Below are positions 53,520-64,000 of a stretch of DNA of 64,000 nucleotides, piece by piece (within the stretch, counting starts at the first letter, position 1; each line of letters starts with the position of its first letter). The notes under the pieces were generated by a model that saw nothing but the letters and a program-made list of their open reading frames with translations, was not told the origin of the DNA and did not search any database. The translations under genes were made by a program, and so were the position numbers. The DNA lies in the NCBI GenBank assembly GCA_015143295.1, contig CM026552.1, positions 60,878,944 through 60,942,943 on the forward strand, written 5' to 3'. The DNA is from Tetracentron sinense (Eukaryota > Streptophyta > Magnoliopsida > Trochodendrales > Trochodendraceae).

Positions 53520-53850
53520 CTTATCAACGGGACATGAAGAGTTATCAAACACCCTTCAGTTTCTCTCCTCCCACACTCCAACAAATGGCTCCTGGAAAAG
53601 CCTCCAAATCGCTCTCTGAGCTTCATCTACCTCTCTCAAGAACTAACTGGAGACAGAGATTGAAGCAAGCAAGAAAGACCCACTGCACCCCCAGGCAAGA
53701 TAGGAGATGGCCCCACAATCCATTGACCAGAAGACAAATGGAATAGAAAGTGATCAACAGATTCCTCCTCAGCCATACACATGACACATCCATTAGCCAG
53801 TGGATAAGAAGTAAAGGGCCTAATGCTCAAAGAGTGATGAATGATTTCAC
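53520..53850 (-). pseudogene. LINE ORF2 remnant (zf-RVT end)
   Basis: Minus-strand frames read LANGCVMCMAEEESVDHFLF, the zinc-binding zf-RVT region after RT in plant L1 elements. They then continue through a shift to the WEERN*RVFDNSS end. Broken, and no RT is attached. Confidence 0.7.
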
Positions 53851-53865
53851 AGTGAACTGGGTTTC

Positions 53866-55093
53866 ATGGAAACCCCAGAGGCTGCTACCACTGTAGGTGG
53901 TGGCTCCTCATCCCGGCCACCAAATCCTAAGGTGTCCTACGCTACTGCTCTTGGCCTCCATCGCAGTTCTGGTGTTCCGACTAATGGAGACTTTAGATTG
54001 AATTCCATGGAAATAAAGAAATCTTCAAGTTATCAAGGAGAACCAGCCCTATTCTTCTCTTCTGAAGAACTAGAGAAATCTGCGGAACTGTTAAGGTTTG
54101 GGAGACCTCCTGTTGACGCTTTAAAGATCTTCATCAAGAATTTTATTCATACCCGTCTTGACTTCTCAGTGGGCATCATGGATACTAGTCATATACTTCT
54201 AAGATTCGAAGCAGAATCTGATTTTCTTGCAGGGTGGATGAAGGAATATTGCTACGTATCTGGAAAATTGGTAAGATTTATTAAGTGGTCTCCTCAATTC
54301 AGATCTGGACATGAACCTTCTATTGTTCCGGTTTGGGTTAACTTCCCCAGGTTACCACTGAATTTCGTCAACCCTAAAGACCTCTCCTCAATAGAAAGCC
54401 TGTTAGGGAGAGTGCTTCTTGTTGATGGGCCTACTCGGAGGCTCGGAGCATTACCAGACCAAGCTTGACGAGGATAAGCGTGGAGATAGATGTAAGCAAA
54501 TCAAAACTTCAATTTTCTGGCTGGGAATTGGGTAACTCGAGCAGATGGCAAAAAATAGTCTATGAAAAGGATGTTTCATTCTACTCAAGATGCCAAAAAG
54601 CTAGGGCACGATGGAGATCAATGCTAGTTAGTAAACCGGAAGACGTTCAAACAGACAAATATAAGCTCTGGAATCACCTAAGAAATTACAGCCAAAGACT
54701 TGGTTCCAAAGGGTAACTCAGATGCAATCATAGTAACTCAATCTGAGAATAATAAGCAGTCAAGGAAGGGATCGGATCCCACACATGTTTGGGTTGCAAA
54801 ATCATTTGGTAGGAGTCCGGCAATACAAGAGCAGAAGGAGGCACCCAATTCAGAGTCATTAGAGACTGATACATCTATCAATCCAACTGAATCTAATAAC
54901 AGTGCATTACATTCATCCGTTATTATTGTAGAGGGAGAGGGAATGTTAGCAAGTGAAGGAAGGAGGCACCCAATTCAGGCCGGATATTCCATATATTGAT
55001 AGTATGGTGAGTCAGTTCATGCATGAACCTTGGATTCCTCATTATGAAGTTGTTGGCATGGATTTGAAAACCTCCTATTTGCCAATAGAAATG
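53866..55093 (+). pseudogene. LINE ORF1 remnant, plus strand (DUF4283-like)
   Basis: ATG 53866 opens METPEAATTVGGGSSSRPPN. The frame carries the DUF4283-type block HILLRFEAESDFLAGW and PVWVNFPRLPLNF (about 54180-54350) before a frameshift at about 54440. It continues with ISVEIDVSKSKLQF and a degenerate knuckle region (54465-54716), then a Ser/Asn-rich segment. It lies head to head with the minus-strand zf-RVT remnant at 53520-53850 and is cut at 55093 by the L1 below. Confidence 0.7.
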
Positions 55094-55247
55094 TTTTTTT
55101 TTTTTTTTTTTGATCAGCAAAGAAGATATAATATATAGTATAGGAAAGGGAAGATACAACCCCGGGATCACCAATAGTGAACCTAGGAAGAGACAAGATG
55201 AAATACAAACCAGAGTCAACAAAACAAATATAACATGGATGAGGCAG

Positions 55248-55871
55248 TCAGGGTGAGAAAATATTCCCCCATGGATCCTCCAACTCACCCCCCACTGCAC
55301 CCCAAGCAGATACTAACTGACGCACCCTGGTCTGAATACGTGGTATCTCCGAAGCATCGTTATCAAAAACTCGCCTCTTCCTCTCCTTCCAAAGGGTCCA
55401 CACAACTGCCCCCAGAAGGAGAGGCCACACCTCACCCACTGGCGATGGAAACACCCCTGACAACCAACAAGATAAAAAGCTCCGAAAGGAGTCGGGAAAG
55501 ATCCATGGGATGGCTAGATGTACAAAGAAATAGGACCAAACCTCTCTCGCTACCGGGCAATGAAGCAACAAGTGATCCACCGTTTCCTCTGCAAGAAGGC
55601 ACATAAAACATCTGTTTGCGAACTGCCACCCTCTATGCTTAAGGTGATCAATAGTCAAGATTTTATCTAATACCGCCAACCACATAAAAAAAGATACCTT
55701 TGATGGAATCCGTGGAAACCATACAGCCTGATGGGGAAAGGATGGCAAAGGACTAGGACGCAAAACTCGCAAAAAAGAACCCACAGAGAACCTCCCCTTG
55801 TTGTCTAAGGACCAAACTCGGCAATCCCCGGTGGATACAGATGGGGTGACCTCCAACACACGAGTTAACAA
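55248..55871 (-). pseudogene. L1 ORF2 zf-RVT part
   Basis: The frame contains FPRIPSKVSFFMWLAVLDKI, CFMCLLAEETVDHLLLHCPV (a CxxC..HxxxHC zinc site) and WTLWKERKRRVFDN. It is separated from the RT part by a stop at 55893. It ends ORF2. Confidence 0.85.
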
Positions 55872-55892
55872 ACTTAGAAGATTAGGAATTTC

Positions 55893-57761
55893 TCAATGAA
55901 ATAAGTTCCGCCTAAGTTTAGGGATCCAAACCGGAGCCCCACTCTGCCAATCTAAGTAATCTGCTACAGAGACCTTTTGGTTGGACGCAAGGAGAAACAA
56001 ATTCTCAAAAGACTGCCTGAGAGATGATTGCCCACACCAACGATCATTCCAGAAACTCACCTGATCCCCAGTTCCCACCTTGAAATGCGTATGGGATGAG
56101 AACTCCGCCCACCCTTGCATAATGGGTTTCCAGACCCCAACTCCCATTGGTCCTAGACCGACTTTTGGGTGCCACCTATTGACCAACCCGTGCCTGGCAA
56201 TAATCACTTTTCTCCACAAGCTCCCTTCCTCCTCCCCGAATCTCCAAAACCACTTTCCCAACAAGGCCTTATTCACTTGAATGAGGGGGGGAATGTTTAG
56301 GCCACCACCACTCTTAGGAAGGGCAATGGTTTTCCAATCCACCAAATGATACTTTCGAGTAACAATCTTCTCATTCCATAAAAACTCTCTCCTGATTCGT
56401 TCTAAGGTGGTGGCAACCGAAGCTGGGATGATAAACAGGGATAAGAAGTATGTTGGCAGACTGCTCAACGTGCTCTTGAGCAAAATCAACTTGCCCCCTT
56501 TGGATAGGAATCTGGCCTTCCAACCTTGGAGGCGCTTAGTGAATCTTTCGATTACCGGGTCCCATACCGCCTTTGCTTTAAATGAGGCCCCCAAAGGTAG
56601 CCCAAGGTATGCTGTCGGGAAATTACCCTTACGGCACCCAAGGCAAGCCGCCAACTCATCTATGTTGGGCACATCCCCAACCCCGAACATCACACTCTTC
56701 CCGAAGTTAATCCTTAAGCCTGATACTGCTTCGAAACATCGAAAGAGACACCTGATTAGACCCAGTTTGGAACACGACGGTTCGCAGAAAAGCAAGATAT
56801 CGTCTGCATACTGGAGGTGTGAGATATTAAGGCCACTCCTCCCAATTGAGAAACCTTCCCAAATTGAGGGCGAGGCCTTCTGGAACATTTTACTCAATGC
56901 TTCTGAAGCAATAATGAACAGCAGAGGCGAGAGCGGGTCTCCTTGCCGAAGCCCACGCGAGCTTCGGAAGAAGCCATGGGGGGACCCATTAATAAGCACT
57001 GAGAACCTAACAGACCTAACACAAGACCTCATCCAAGCCCTCCAAATGATACCAAACCCCATGCGGCGAAGCATATAATCCAAGAACTCCCAGTTAAGGT
57101 TATCGTAGGCTTTTTCCATATCAATTTTGCACATAATTCCTGGGACACCCTTGCGAATCCTATCCTCGAGGCATTCATTTGCTATTAGGGGACCATCAAG
57201 AATTTGCCGACCCCCCACGAAAGCGCACTGAAACGATGATATAATTGAGGACATGACCCGTTTCAGACGAAGTTCTAAGACTTTGGCCAGGATTTTATAC
57301 AAACTGCCCACTAGGCTTATTGGACGGCAATCCTCGAGACTCTGGGCTCCTGCCACCTTCGGGATAAGAGCAATGAAAGTATTGTTTAAGACCGGGTCAA
57401 ACGATTTTGTAGAGGACAATTCCTGAAAAACTTCTAGCACCTCAGGCCCTACAATATGCCAACATTTTTTGTAAAACTCTATGCAGAAACCATCAGGGCC
57501 CGGAGCTTTATCCCCAACCATGCCTCGGACCACGGCGGAAATTTCCTCCTCAGAGAAGGGACTTTCTAAAGCATCACGCTGAGCATCCGAAATCTGTGTG
57601 AATTCCAGACCATCCAATGTTGGTCTGAAACTCCTAGACTCCGAAAATCTGCCCTCGAAATATTGCACTGCTTCCGAGCCTATCTCGCTCTCTGACACCA
57701 CAAGGGAGTTCCCTACACGAAGGCTAGATATGAGATTTCCTTTTCTGCGCGAATTCGCCAC
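55893..57761 (-). pseudogene. L1 ORF2 reverse transcriptase part
   Basis: 622 open codons. RT motifs: DKAPGPDGFCIEFYKKCW, LIPKV, DCRPISLVGSLYKILAKVL, AFVGGRQILDGPLIANE, CKIDMEKAYDNLNWEF, GLRQGDPLSPLLF and the catalytic YADD in LQYADDILLF. It is cut from the endonuclease part by a frameshift at a 14-base C/G run (57788-57801) and ends in a stop at 55893. Confidence 0.9.
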
Positions 57762-58878
57762 CCGGTGAAAGAAACAGGTGTTTCGGTCCCCCCCCCCCCC
57801 CTTTTAGCCATTGAACTCTAGCCTTTTGTTTCCAGAACACTTCTTCAGACGCAAGCAGCTGATGATATTCTATCTTAAGAGCTTCTCTGGCCTGCCTTTC
57901 CGAGACTGAGAGGGGAACTTCCTCTTCCCGAGAGTCGATACGAGAAATCTCGTCAAGCAACCTCTTCTTCTTAAACGGAATTATACCAAACACCTCTTTG
58001 TTCCATGCTTTAAGGCGAGTTTTGAGGGCTTTCAACTTGAGACTGAACCTTGTGCTAGCTCTGCCCCAGAATGGGTTACACGACCAGGATTCCTCCACAA
58101 GACTCAGAAACTCAAGGTGATCCAACCACATTAATTCGAACTTGAAAGGACGAGGCCCTCCCAGAATCTTTGAGGGATCAAGCAGAATGGGCACATGGTC
58201 GGAAGTGGACCGGACTAGGGAGAAAGACCGGGCATCTGGGAACATCGCTTCCCAAAGAGGGCAATAAAGGAATCTGTCTAGTTTTGAACAGATAGGGGTC
58301 TCTTGCATATTTGACCAGGTAAATCTTGACCCTAACAGCGGACATTCTAGAATCGCGTTCCTGGAGATGAATGCCTCAAATGCTCTCATCGGGCTGGATA
58401 GAGGGCCCCCATTGGATCTTTCCTGGGGAGAACGAATACAATTAAAATCCCCCCCTAAACACCATGGAAGCTCTCAACGGGCGGCCACATTGTCAAGCTC
58501 TAACCATAGACTCACCTAGTAAGAGCTAACTGACGGCCCATATACACCTGTGAACACCCATTCAAATCCATCGATGATGTTTTTGCAACGAATCGAGAGG
58601 GAATGTTCCCCCTCCTCGGACTCTACCACCTCTAAAACCCCTGTATCCCAAACCATAAGAATACCTCCTGCCGCCCCATACGCCGGGATCTCCTTCCAAG
58701 CGTGAGGACCGATCCCCCAAACCTCCTCAACCGTTGAGGCCGAAATATAATTCAGTTTTGTTTCCTGCAGACACAGGATGACTGGTTTGTGGGACCGGAC
58801 CAATTCCTTAACTGCCCTCCTCTTATTTGCCGTGCCCAGACCACGGATGTTCCAAGAAAGGAAGCGGGTGTGCATCAT
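57724..58878 (-). pseudogene. L1 ORF2 endonuclease part
   Basis: ATG 58878 overlaps the ORF1 stop (ATGA). The frame opens with FLSWNIRGLGTANKRRAVKE and CLQETKLN, then GGILMVWD and VFTGVYGP, signatures of the APE-type endonuclease. A stop at 58516 and another near 58475 interrupt it. It continues GDFNCI, SRFTWSNMQETPICSKLDRF and STSDHVPILL (catalytic SDH). The frame then shifts at the homopolymer near 57790. Confidence 0.88.
57788..57801. repeat. Homopolymer run of 14 C
   Basis: Lies at the frameshift between L1 endonuclease and RT. The break could be a length error in the run. Confidence 0.9.
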
Positions 58879-61631
58879 TGGGGAAACAAACTGCCCCTAC
58901 CTTTCTTTCCTGAACCACGCGCACACCCCTTTGCCCGCGGGAAATTCATAGTGGATGAGATACGCCTTAGCTCATTCGATTGTCTCTTGTTGAGACCTCC
59001 CTGACTCCCCGGTACTTGAGGTTCTAAAGACCGAAAATACTCCAGAACCTCAGCCTCGCGACCCTCGTATGACAGCCCTAGAAACTTGCCAAAGTCAGCT
59101 ATATGGTCGAGGACCCACTGGGGAATCGACTCGCGTCCTGCCACCCCACTACCCAATTCTTCCACTCGCACCCTGCCTAGCTCCACCCGGTTTACTGAAA
59201 TTTGGTCTCTAGACACTGACTTCGGGGACGACCTATTCTCTGAGGGATCCCTTTGCAACTCCAGGTTGCCCAAGACCGAATGACTGACCCTAACCTCATC
59301 AGACTGTAGGACCATATTTTCACCTGGTTGATTTAAGCAAATAAAATCTTGAATAAAAACCTCTGAGCCTCTACTACCCTTACCTTCCTCAGCCTTTGAG
59401 AGGTTGATAGGGGTAGTAGGATTAGAGCAATGGTATGTACCTTGCACCGGAAGGTGGATCAGAGAATTGTCCTCGCCCTGCCCATTCGAGGCTGAAAGTG
59501 GAGAGGTTATGGACGGAGTTCTTTGTTCTTCTATATTCCCCTGGATCTGAGCTCCGAGTCCCACCCTTACTTTCTCAAAACAAGCTGGATGTACAGAAAA
59601 CGCTCCAATTGCCCCTGAATGATCTAACACTTGCAGCTCCTGCCTTTTGCCTCCCAGAATCTCCCCATCAATCTCCAGACTGAGCTCATCCCAGAGTCTA
59701 CCTTTCAGAGGGGTTAGTTTACCCACTACTGATTCTTGAACCAACACCTCCTCCACTGACTTCTGAGCTACACTGGTCTCGCCTCTCTGAAACCATTCAG
59801 ATACTACAGATGCTCCCTGCTCCATATGTTCCTTAATGGATAAAATGGATGCTCCTTGCCCCGGCTGTTCCTGAACATTTCGGACAACCAAGACCTCTCT
59901 TCGGAAAGTCTCACACCTCACCGATGTTTCTCCAAGATTCCCGACCGCAACGGCTTGCTTACTTCCTTGTTCAACCCCGACATCCCTGAGCACCAGACTC
60001 CCTTCCTCGAGCCCAAACTCATCAGTTATTGCGGCACCTTGTTCCTGCTCAACCTCAGAAGGATGATCTTGGATAACGCCCTCGACTGGAGTGATGTCTT
60101 CGTCCCGCCCTAGGCTGATGCGGGGGATAGAGTCGACAGGCTTTGAAGATGGGCTAACGCAACCGAAACTGATAAAAGGGTTTACCTGAATCCTTGGGCC
60201 TTGATTACTTAAGCCCAGACCAAGATCTGAAGAAGGATCCAGTAATTGGGCCGGGCGAGAAGGGCCCAAACCCGAAAGATCGCACGAAAGCTCAACCGTT
60301 GGATGCGCCTGGTCGGTGATGTTCCCTAAGCTGCCACGTGGTAGAGAAGAGGACAAATGGTTATCCTCGTCTTCTTCGACACACTCCCACAACCCTACCT
60401 CAGACGCTGCTGAGACCCACTCTCTTGCTGCGAACTCTGCTCTGCCAGGGCCCAATAGCTTCTCTCCTACCGTTGCTGATGGAGCCAGTGCACTTGCTCG
60501 ATCCCCAGGTACACAAATCTTCCTAGTCTGCTTAAGTTTTTTCCTTCTGACATTTCGTTTTTTGTTTCTTTCCCTCTTTCTTCTTCTTCTACTTTTGTGA
60601 TTTTCAACTGCTGGATTCAACGACCCCGGATTAGGACTTTCTAGACTGAACCCTATTGCAGTAGCCTCCTGCAACCCTCTGATGTTGCTTTCATTTGACT
60701 TGTCTCTGGCATAGGGTTTAAAGCCTGTCATCACACCTGCGCCGTGCTCAGATTCCTGACCCGAAGCTTGCCCTTTGTGCTTTTCACCTACCACCCCCTT
60801 GCCCAAACCCCCAAAATCCTGCCTTGGATTTGAATTTGAAAGCGAGATAGTTGGTTTGGCCTGATTCCTCAACCCGAGACTGCCACGTGGAGACTCAATC
60901 TTTCCAGGATCCTCTTCCACCACAACCCAGCTCCGGGAATATTCAACCTCCATGGAATCCGGCCACCTTCTGCAATTCTCGCACAGTTCCGCTTCCCAAA
61001 CCGAAATTTCTAAAGGATATGTGGATGAATGGAAGGATAAATGTATGATTCTAGGAATTGATTTTAACCCCCGTTTCACTTTGAGTTTAGCGAAGGAGAG
61101 ATCCGACATGTCTTTAGTCGAGGGGTGGATTTCCTCCAAGCCACCACAAATTTCGCCAATCTGACCAAAGATTGCTGGGACCCAAAGATGGAAAGGGATG
61201 CCTTTCACCGCAATCCATCGAGCTTTGGATAAGCCGGTATAAGAGAGGGTGTTTGATGCCGGCCACCATCTATGAAAGCCCACAAACGCTTCCAAGTTCA
61301 ACCAGTGCTTCCGATTGTCGCATAAGGCCACCATGTGCGATGGATTGTGAGTATGGAAAATAGCCTGATGTGCTTCAAAAGGGAACAACAATATAGTCTT
61401 TTCCTCGGGGATTAATTTCCCTATGATCCTGGAAACCTCTTCCCAGTCATCCACCTTGTTCTTCCCTCCCAATGTACAAACAATTGCCTCAGACCATCTA
61501 CGGAAAGACCCCACATCATAGTCAATAATAATTTGATTCTCCCCACCCTGCTTATCAGCATGACACCGAATACCTGGCCTCGAATCCACCATAAGATCAT
61601 CATTCTTTGCAGGCCGCAGTCCAACTTCCAC
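58875..61631 (-). CDS. L1 ORF1 (nucleic-acid binding, DUF4283-like)
   Basis: About 918 open codons, with first ATG at 61592. The N-terminal third has the DUF4283-like block (EAHQAIFHTHNPSHMV, LSKARWIAVKGIPFHLW, ICGGLEEIHPSTKDMSDL). This is followed by a long low-complexity, acidic and Ser/Gly-rich region with a basic KSRRRRKRERNKKRNVRRKK cluster. The frame is open to the TGA that overlaps the ORF2 start. It is long for a plant L1 ORF1. The upstream start is not resolved because the 5' end may be truncated. Confidence 0.8.
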   Translation of the reverse strand: MEVGLRPAKNDDLMVDSRPGIRCHADKQGGENQIIIDYDVGSFRRWSEAIVCTLGGKNKVDDWEEVSRIIGKLIPEEKTILLFPFEAHQAIFHTHNPSHMVALCDNRKHWLNLEAFVGFHRWWPASNTLSYTGLSKARWIAVKGIPFHLWVPAIFGQIGEICGGLEEIHPSTKDMSDLSFAKLKVKRGLKSIPRIIHLSFHSSTYPLEISVWEAELCENCRRWPDSMEVEYSRSWVVVEEDPGKIESPRGSLGLRNQAKPTISLSNSNPRQDFGGLGKGVVGEKHKGQASGQESEHGAGVMTGFKPYARDKSNESNIRGLQEATAIGFSLESPNPGSLNPAVENHKSRRRRKRERNKKRNVRRKKLKQTRKICVPGDRASALAPSATVGEKLLGPGRAEFAAREWVSAASEVGLWECVEEDEDNHLSSSLPRGSLGNITDQAHPTVELSCDLSGLGPSRPAQLLDPSSDLGLGLSNQGPRIQVNPFISFGCVSPSSKPVDSIPRISLGRDEDITPVEGVIQDHPSEVEQEQGAAITDEFGLEEGSLVLRDVGVEQGSKQAVAVGNLGETSVRCETFRREVLVVRNVQEQPGQGASILSIKEHMEQGASVVSEWFQRGETSVAQKSVEEVLVQESVVGKLTPLKGRLWDELSLEIDGEILGGKRQELQVLDHSGAIGAFSVHPACFEKVRVGLGAQIQGNIEEQRTPSITSPLSASNGQGEDNSLIHLPVQGTYHCSNPTTPINLSKAEEGKGSRGSEVFIQDFICLNQPGENMVLQSDEVRVSHSVLGNLELQRDPSENRSSPKSVSRDQISVNRVELGRVRVEELGSGVAGRESIPQWVLDHIADFGKFLGLSYEGREAEVLEYFRSLEPQVPGSQGGLNKRQSNELRRISSTMNFPRAKGCARGSGKKGRGSLFPQ

Positions 61632-61739
61632 ACCGGATATATCGTATAACCCTTTTAGGGTTGGTAGAACATATTGCCCTCTAACAGTAATAGAAGTTAA
61701 AAAGGAATTATTTTGATTCCATCATCTCCTTCTCAACTT

Positions 61740-62223
61740 GAAGTTAATCCATTACTGAGTATTGTACCTTTCTTGAAGTTAATCTCATAACTTGAAGGAG
61801 TGAGAAACAAAGTGTGGTCACTAAGTCTAATGCAAAAGTCGCGTATTGGGCAATGTGCCATAGTGTGGCTGAATTATTGTGGTTGAAAATCTTACTTTGG
61901 GATTTTAGAATTAAGATGAATGTTCCATGAAGTTGTTCTGTGACAATAAGGTATCCATTAACATTGCTCAGAATCCTGTTCAACATCTCGTACTTGCTCT
62001 GCATCCAAGCCTGGCTGAGAAAGAGATCGTACAAAGCAAATAGAGATCAACAGACACTTCATCAGAGAACAGACAATTTCTCAAAATTTGTGTTTACTAT
62101 CTGGTACATCAAGAAACCAACTTGTTGATATTCTGACAAAAGATGTTGCCAAGTGTAGACAACCTTAAAATTGGTTCTTAGCAAGCTAGGCACGATAGAT
62201 ATCTATGCAAACTTGAAGAGGAG
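61740..62223 (+). pseudogene. Ty1/copia RNase H tail, decayed
   Basis: The plus-strand frame reads KSNAKVAYWAMCHSVAELLW, then MKLFCDNK, NIAQNPVQH and IEINRHFIREQ. After a shift it reads QLVDILTK and SKLGTIDIYANL. These are the C-terminal RNase H signatures of copia pol. Stops and shifts break it, and the rest of pol is missing to the left, where LINE sequence begins. Confidence 0.8.
62215..62223 (+). promoter_or_regulatory. Probable polypurine tract of copia remnant
   Basis: GAAGAGGAG stands directly before TGTTGAGATC at 62224, a likely LTR start. Confidence 0.5.
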
Positions 62224-62251
62224 TGTTGAGATCAAGGTTCAAAAAAGTGAC

Positions 62252-62277
62252 AATATCGGTGATATATCACCGATATT
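62252..62277. repeat. 26-bp perfect palindrome
   Basis: The half-site AATATCGGTGATA is followed directly by its reverse complement. Further CGATAT-rich inverted pieces lie at 62279-62300 and 62332-62362. It sits 28 bases inside the probable copia 3' LTR start. Confidence 0.85.
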
Positions 62278-62362
62278 TATCGATATCGGTAGTCGACGAC
62301 ACATCTACATGTTGTTTAAATTTTTTTACACCATATCGAGGATATATCGCCGATATCGACCG

Positions 62363-64000
62363 GCTTTTTTTTTTAAAGGCTTTGGCCTTTGGATATGAGA
62401 TTGAAGCACTATCTTATTTACATAAAATATCATTTACCATTTACTTAAGATATTTATATATAAATAAGGTTATACTCCTATTTGAATTTAATAAAAAAAT
62501 ATCTTAGATCCAAATTCCTAAAGAATAAAAAGTCAGCTTTTGAGTTCAAGAATAAAATTCACTTTTAGCGCCTTTCTGAGAATTTTAACTTTCAAATGCT
62601 AAGGATTTCTCAAATCTTAAAATTTCATAAATTCTACCATATCAAAACATTATTAAAACCCAAAATCCGATGAAAAAAGTCATATATTAAGTCTTCAAAA
62701 TACTTTCTATTGGGTCTATTAACATACTTCGGATCCCACACCATTCTTATAAGTAAATAGATTTGATCAATTATGGATACTGTTGGATAGTCCTCAATAA
62801 GGGCTTTCCAACTGACCTATTTTTGCCAATGAAGAGGTGCATAAAGTGAAAGTTATGGACCTTTAATAAGAAAAGGATCTATATAATTTTGGAAAGCTGA
62901 ACTTAATTTTGGGAGCTCGAGACACTCATAAAACTTGAAATATTGGAATATAAGGTATTAGTTACACAGTTAAATGAACTTTAGAAATAGATAGATATAA
63001 TGTAAAATTTTCTTATTGCATAACCTAACATGGTTTTAATATAAGTTAGAAAACAGGATTACCTCTTGATATATAAAGTTGAATAATTTCACACATAACT
63101 CATAAGTAACATTGAACGAGAACATTCAAAAATACAATTCTTGTTTTAACCAATTTAAAACCTTAAAATATAGTAAGATTGATAATGTGAGGATGGAAAA
63201 AAAAATTAAACTCGGGTTAAGCCACCACATGAGTTTTCTTTGTAAAGCCATAGCCCAATGATACTTTAATTAACTTAGAACAGGAGTCCAAGCCGTTGGC
63301 TTGGGGATACATGCCATTCCCCTTTTCTCGACATCTGGTCCCTGATGTGAACCTTGGAGCCATGCAATGAGTTATAACAACGTTGGGGAGCCTTTGAGTC
63401 AATTTTCTTCTAACATATTCTGCAAGTAAAGAGTTTCTGACTTATTTGTTATTTCTCAAGTTAATTTAGAATAGTTGACACCCACAAGGTCCCAAGTTCA
63501 GGGGCTGCATAGTTAACAAAATAAAGGGAAACAAAGTTCTTCTTGACAATATAATCACTTTAGTAACTACCTGGTATTTATCTGTAACATGTACAGTAAA
63601 AAAAAAAAAACTAAGAGCTAAAACCTGAGGAACTAATCACATACCAAGTACTCATCAATCATCAGCTGACAAATAAAAAATATAAATCTAATTATCAATT
63701 ATGAGCTTGCATTACAGAACTACAACTGCAGCTAAATAGATGCTGCAGCCCTGCAATAAGGTATAAATCTTGAAATTTGTATTCCAAATCGGATCATCAA
63801 AAAATCATCAGTAAGTGTCTTGGGACTTTTTCAATTTGAACTTTTATGCTAAATTACTAAGTATAGGGTTGATTAAATAAGTGATAATGAAGCAAAGTAT
63901 TTACTCTTTAGTCTTTAATACACTTTTCTAAATTTCAATTTTAGTAAAAAAAAATACAGATAAAGCACATATTGTAGCCAAATCATACACGTTATAGCTA
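62363..64000. other. AT-rich non-coding stretch
   Basis: No gene recognised on either strand. Short A-runs at 63598-63610 and 63946-63954. Confidence 0.5.

Larger units (their letters stand above)
55094..61650 (-). mobile_element. Near full-length L1-type LINE, minus strand
   Basis: ORF1, ORF2 (endonuclease, RT, zf-RVT) and a 3' UTR ending in an A18 tail (T18 at 55094-55111 on the plus strand). It inserted into the plus-strand LINE ORF1 remnant. ORF1 lacks an initiator ATG at its open start (the frame begins after a TAA near 61650), so the 5' end seems slightly truncated. No convincing target duplication was found; only AATAGAA is shared by both flanks. No RNase H domain follows zf-RVT, unlike the LINE fragment at 8525. 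Confidence 0.88.

Noticed and set aside
56407..57078. 223-codon plus-strand frame opposite the L1 RT
   Set aside because: It is the antisense shadow of the RT domain, which has clear motifs on the other strand.
59086..61363. Plus-strand frames opposite L1 ORF1
   Set aside because: Antisense shadows of the long ORF1, with no independent similarity.
63217..63402. 61-codon minus-strand frame
   Set aside because: No recognised family, no neighbours, and no start context. It is likely chance.

Overview
This window looks like heterochromatin-like, transposon-packed nuclear DNA of a flowering plant. The evidence is Ty3/gypsy elements of Tekay/Del (chromovirus) type, Ty1/copia elements, L1-type LINEs, a CACTA terminus, a Mutator-like MITE, and three consecutive exons of a plant STICHEL-like gene. 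I cannot name the species. No bacterial operon, tRNA, rRNA or CRISPR array was seen.

Layout, left to right. 1-63: tip of an inverted Ty3 LTR. 64-4350: decayed Tekay-like element A with a truncated 3' LTR. 5300-11730: decayed Ty1/copia element B, cut by minus-strand solo LTR S1 (6062-7940) and a LINE RNase H fragment (about 8525-9216). 12146-24447: Ty3 solo LTR S2, which contains T1 (14201-24047), a nearly intact Tekay element with both LTRs, PBS, PPT, gag (one frameshift) and an uninterrupted PR-RT-RH-INT-chromodomain frame. About 24453-46204: element D, a Ty1/copia element with gag but no pol. Into D went minus-strand copia element C (27911-41836), into C went Ty3 solo LTR S3 (32948-37686), and into S3 went copia solo LTR S4 (34781-36939). 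The 3' LTR of D also carries Ty3 solo LTR S5 (42885-45465). Five solo LTRs and T1 each have a perfect 5-bp target duplication, so the order of insertion can be read directly.

46205-49870 is mostly non-coding, with a GA-rich tract and a CACTA end. 49877-51405 (minus) holds the last three exons of a STICHEL-like gene, the only host gene recognised. 52099-52247 is a small Mutator-like MITE. 53520-61650 is LINE territory: a back-to-back LINE remnant and a near full-length minus-strand L1 that inserted into it. 61740-62223 is a copia pol tail and probable LTR start with a 26-bp perfect palindrome. The rest is AT-rich without recognisable genes.

Four things stand out. (1) Five diverged Ty3 LTRs all keep, near their 3' end, an open frame of 38-46 codons with the peptide core PWVEEEY or a close variant, varied at synonymous sites. 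Three of the five (S3, S5 and T1, where both LTRs have it) keep an ATG and start M-S-A/V-G. (2) Elements A and T1 share a 134-137 nt stretch with GT..AG ends between gag and protease. Removing it fuses gag to pol in frame, and retaining it ends gag, so splicing could set the Gag to Gag-Pol ratio. (3) At one conserved position in the U3 of these LTRs sits an array of family-specific palindromes or tandem repeats. (4) Palindromes with ACCG/CGGT half-sites occur upstream of the promoter in both Ty3 and copia LTRs here.
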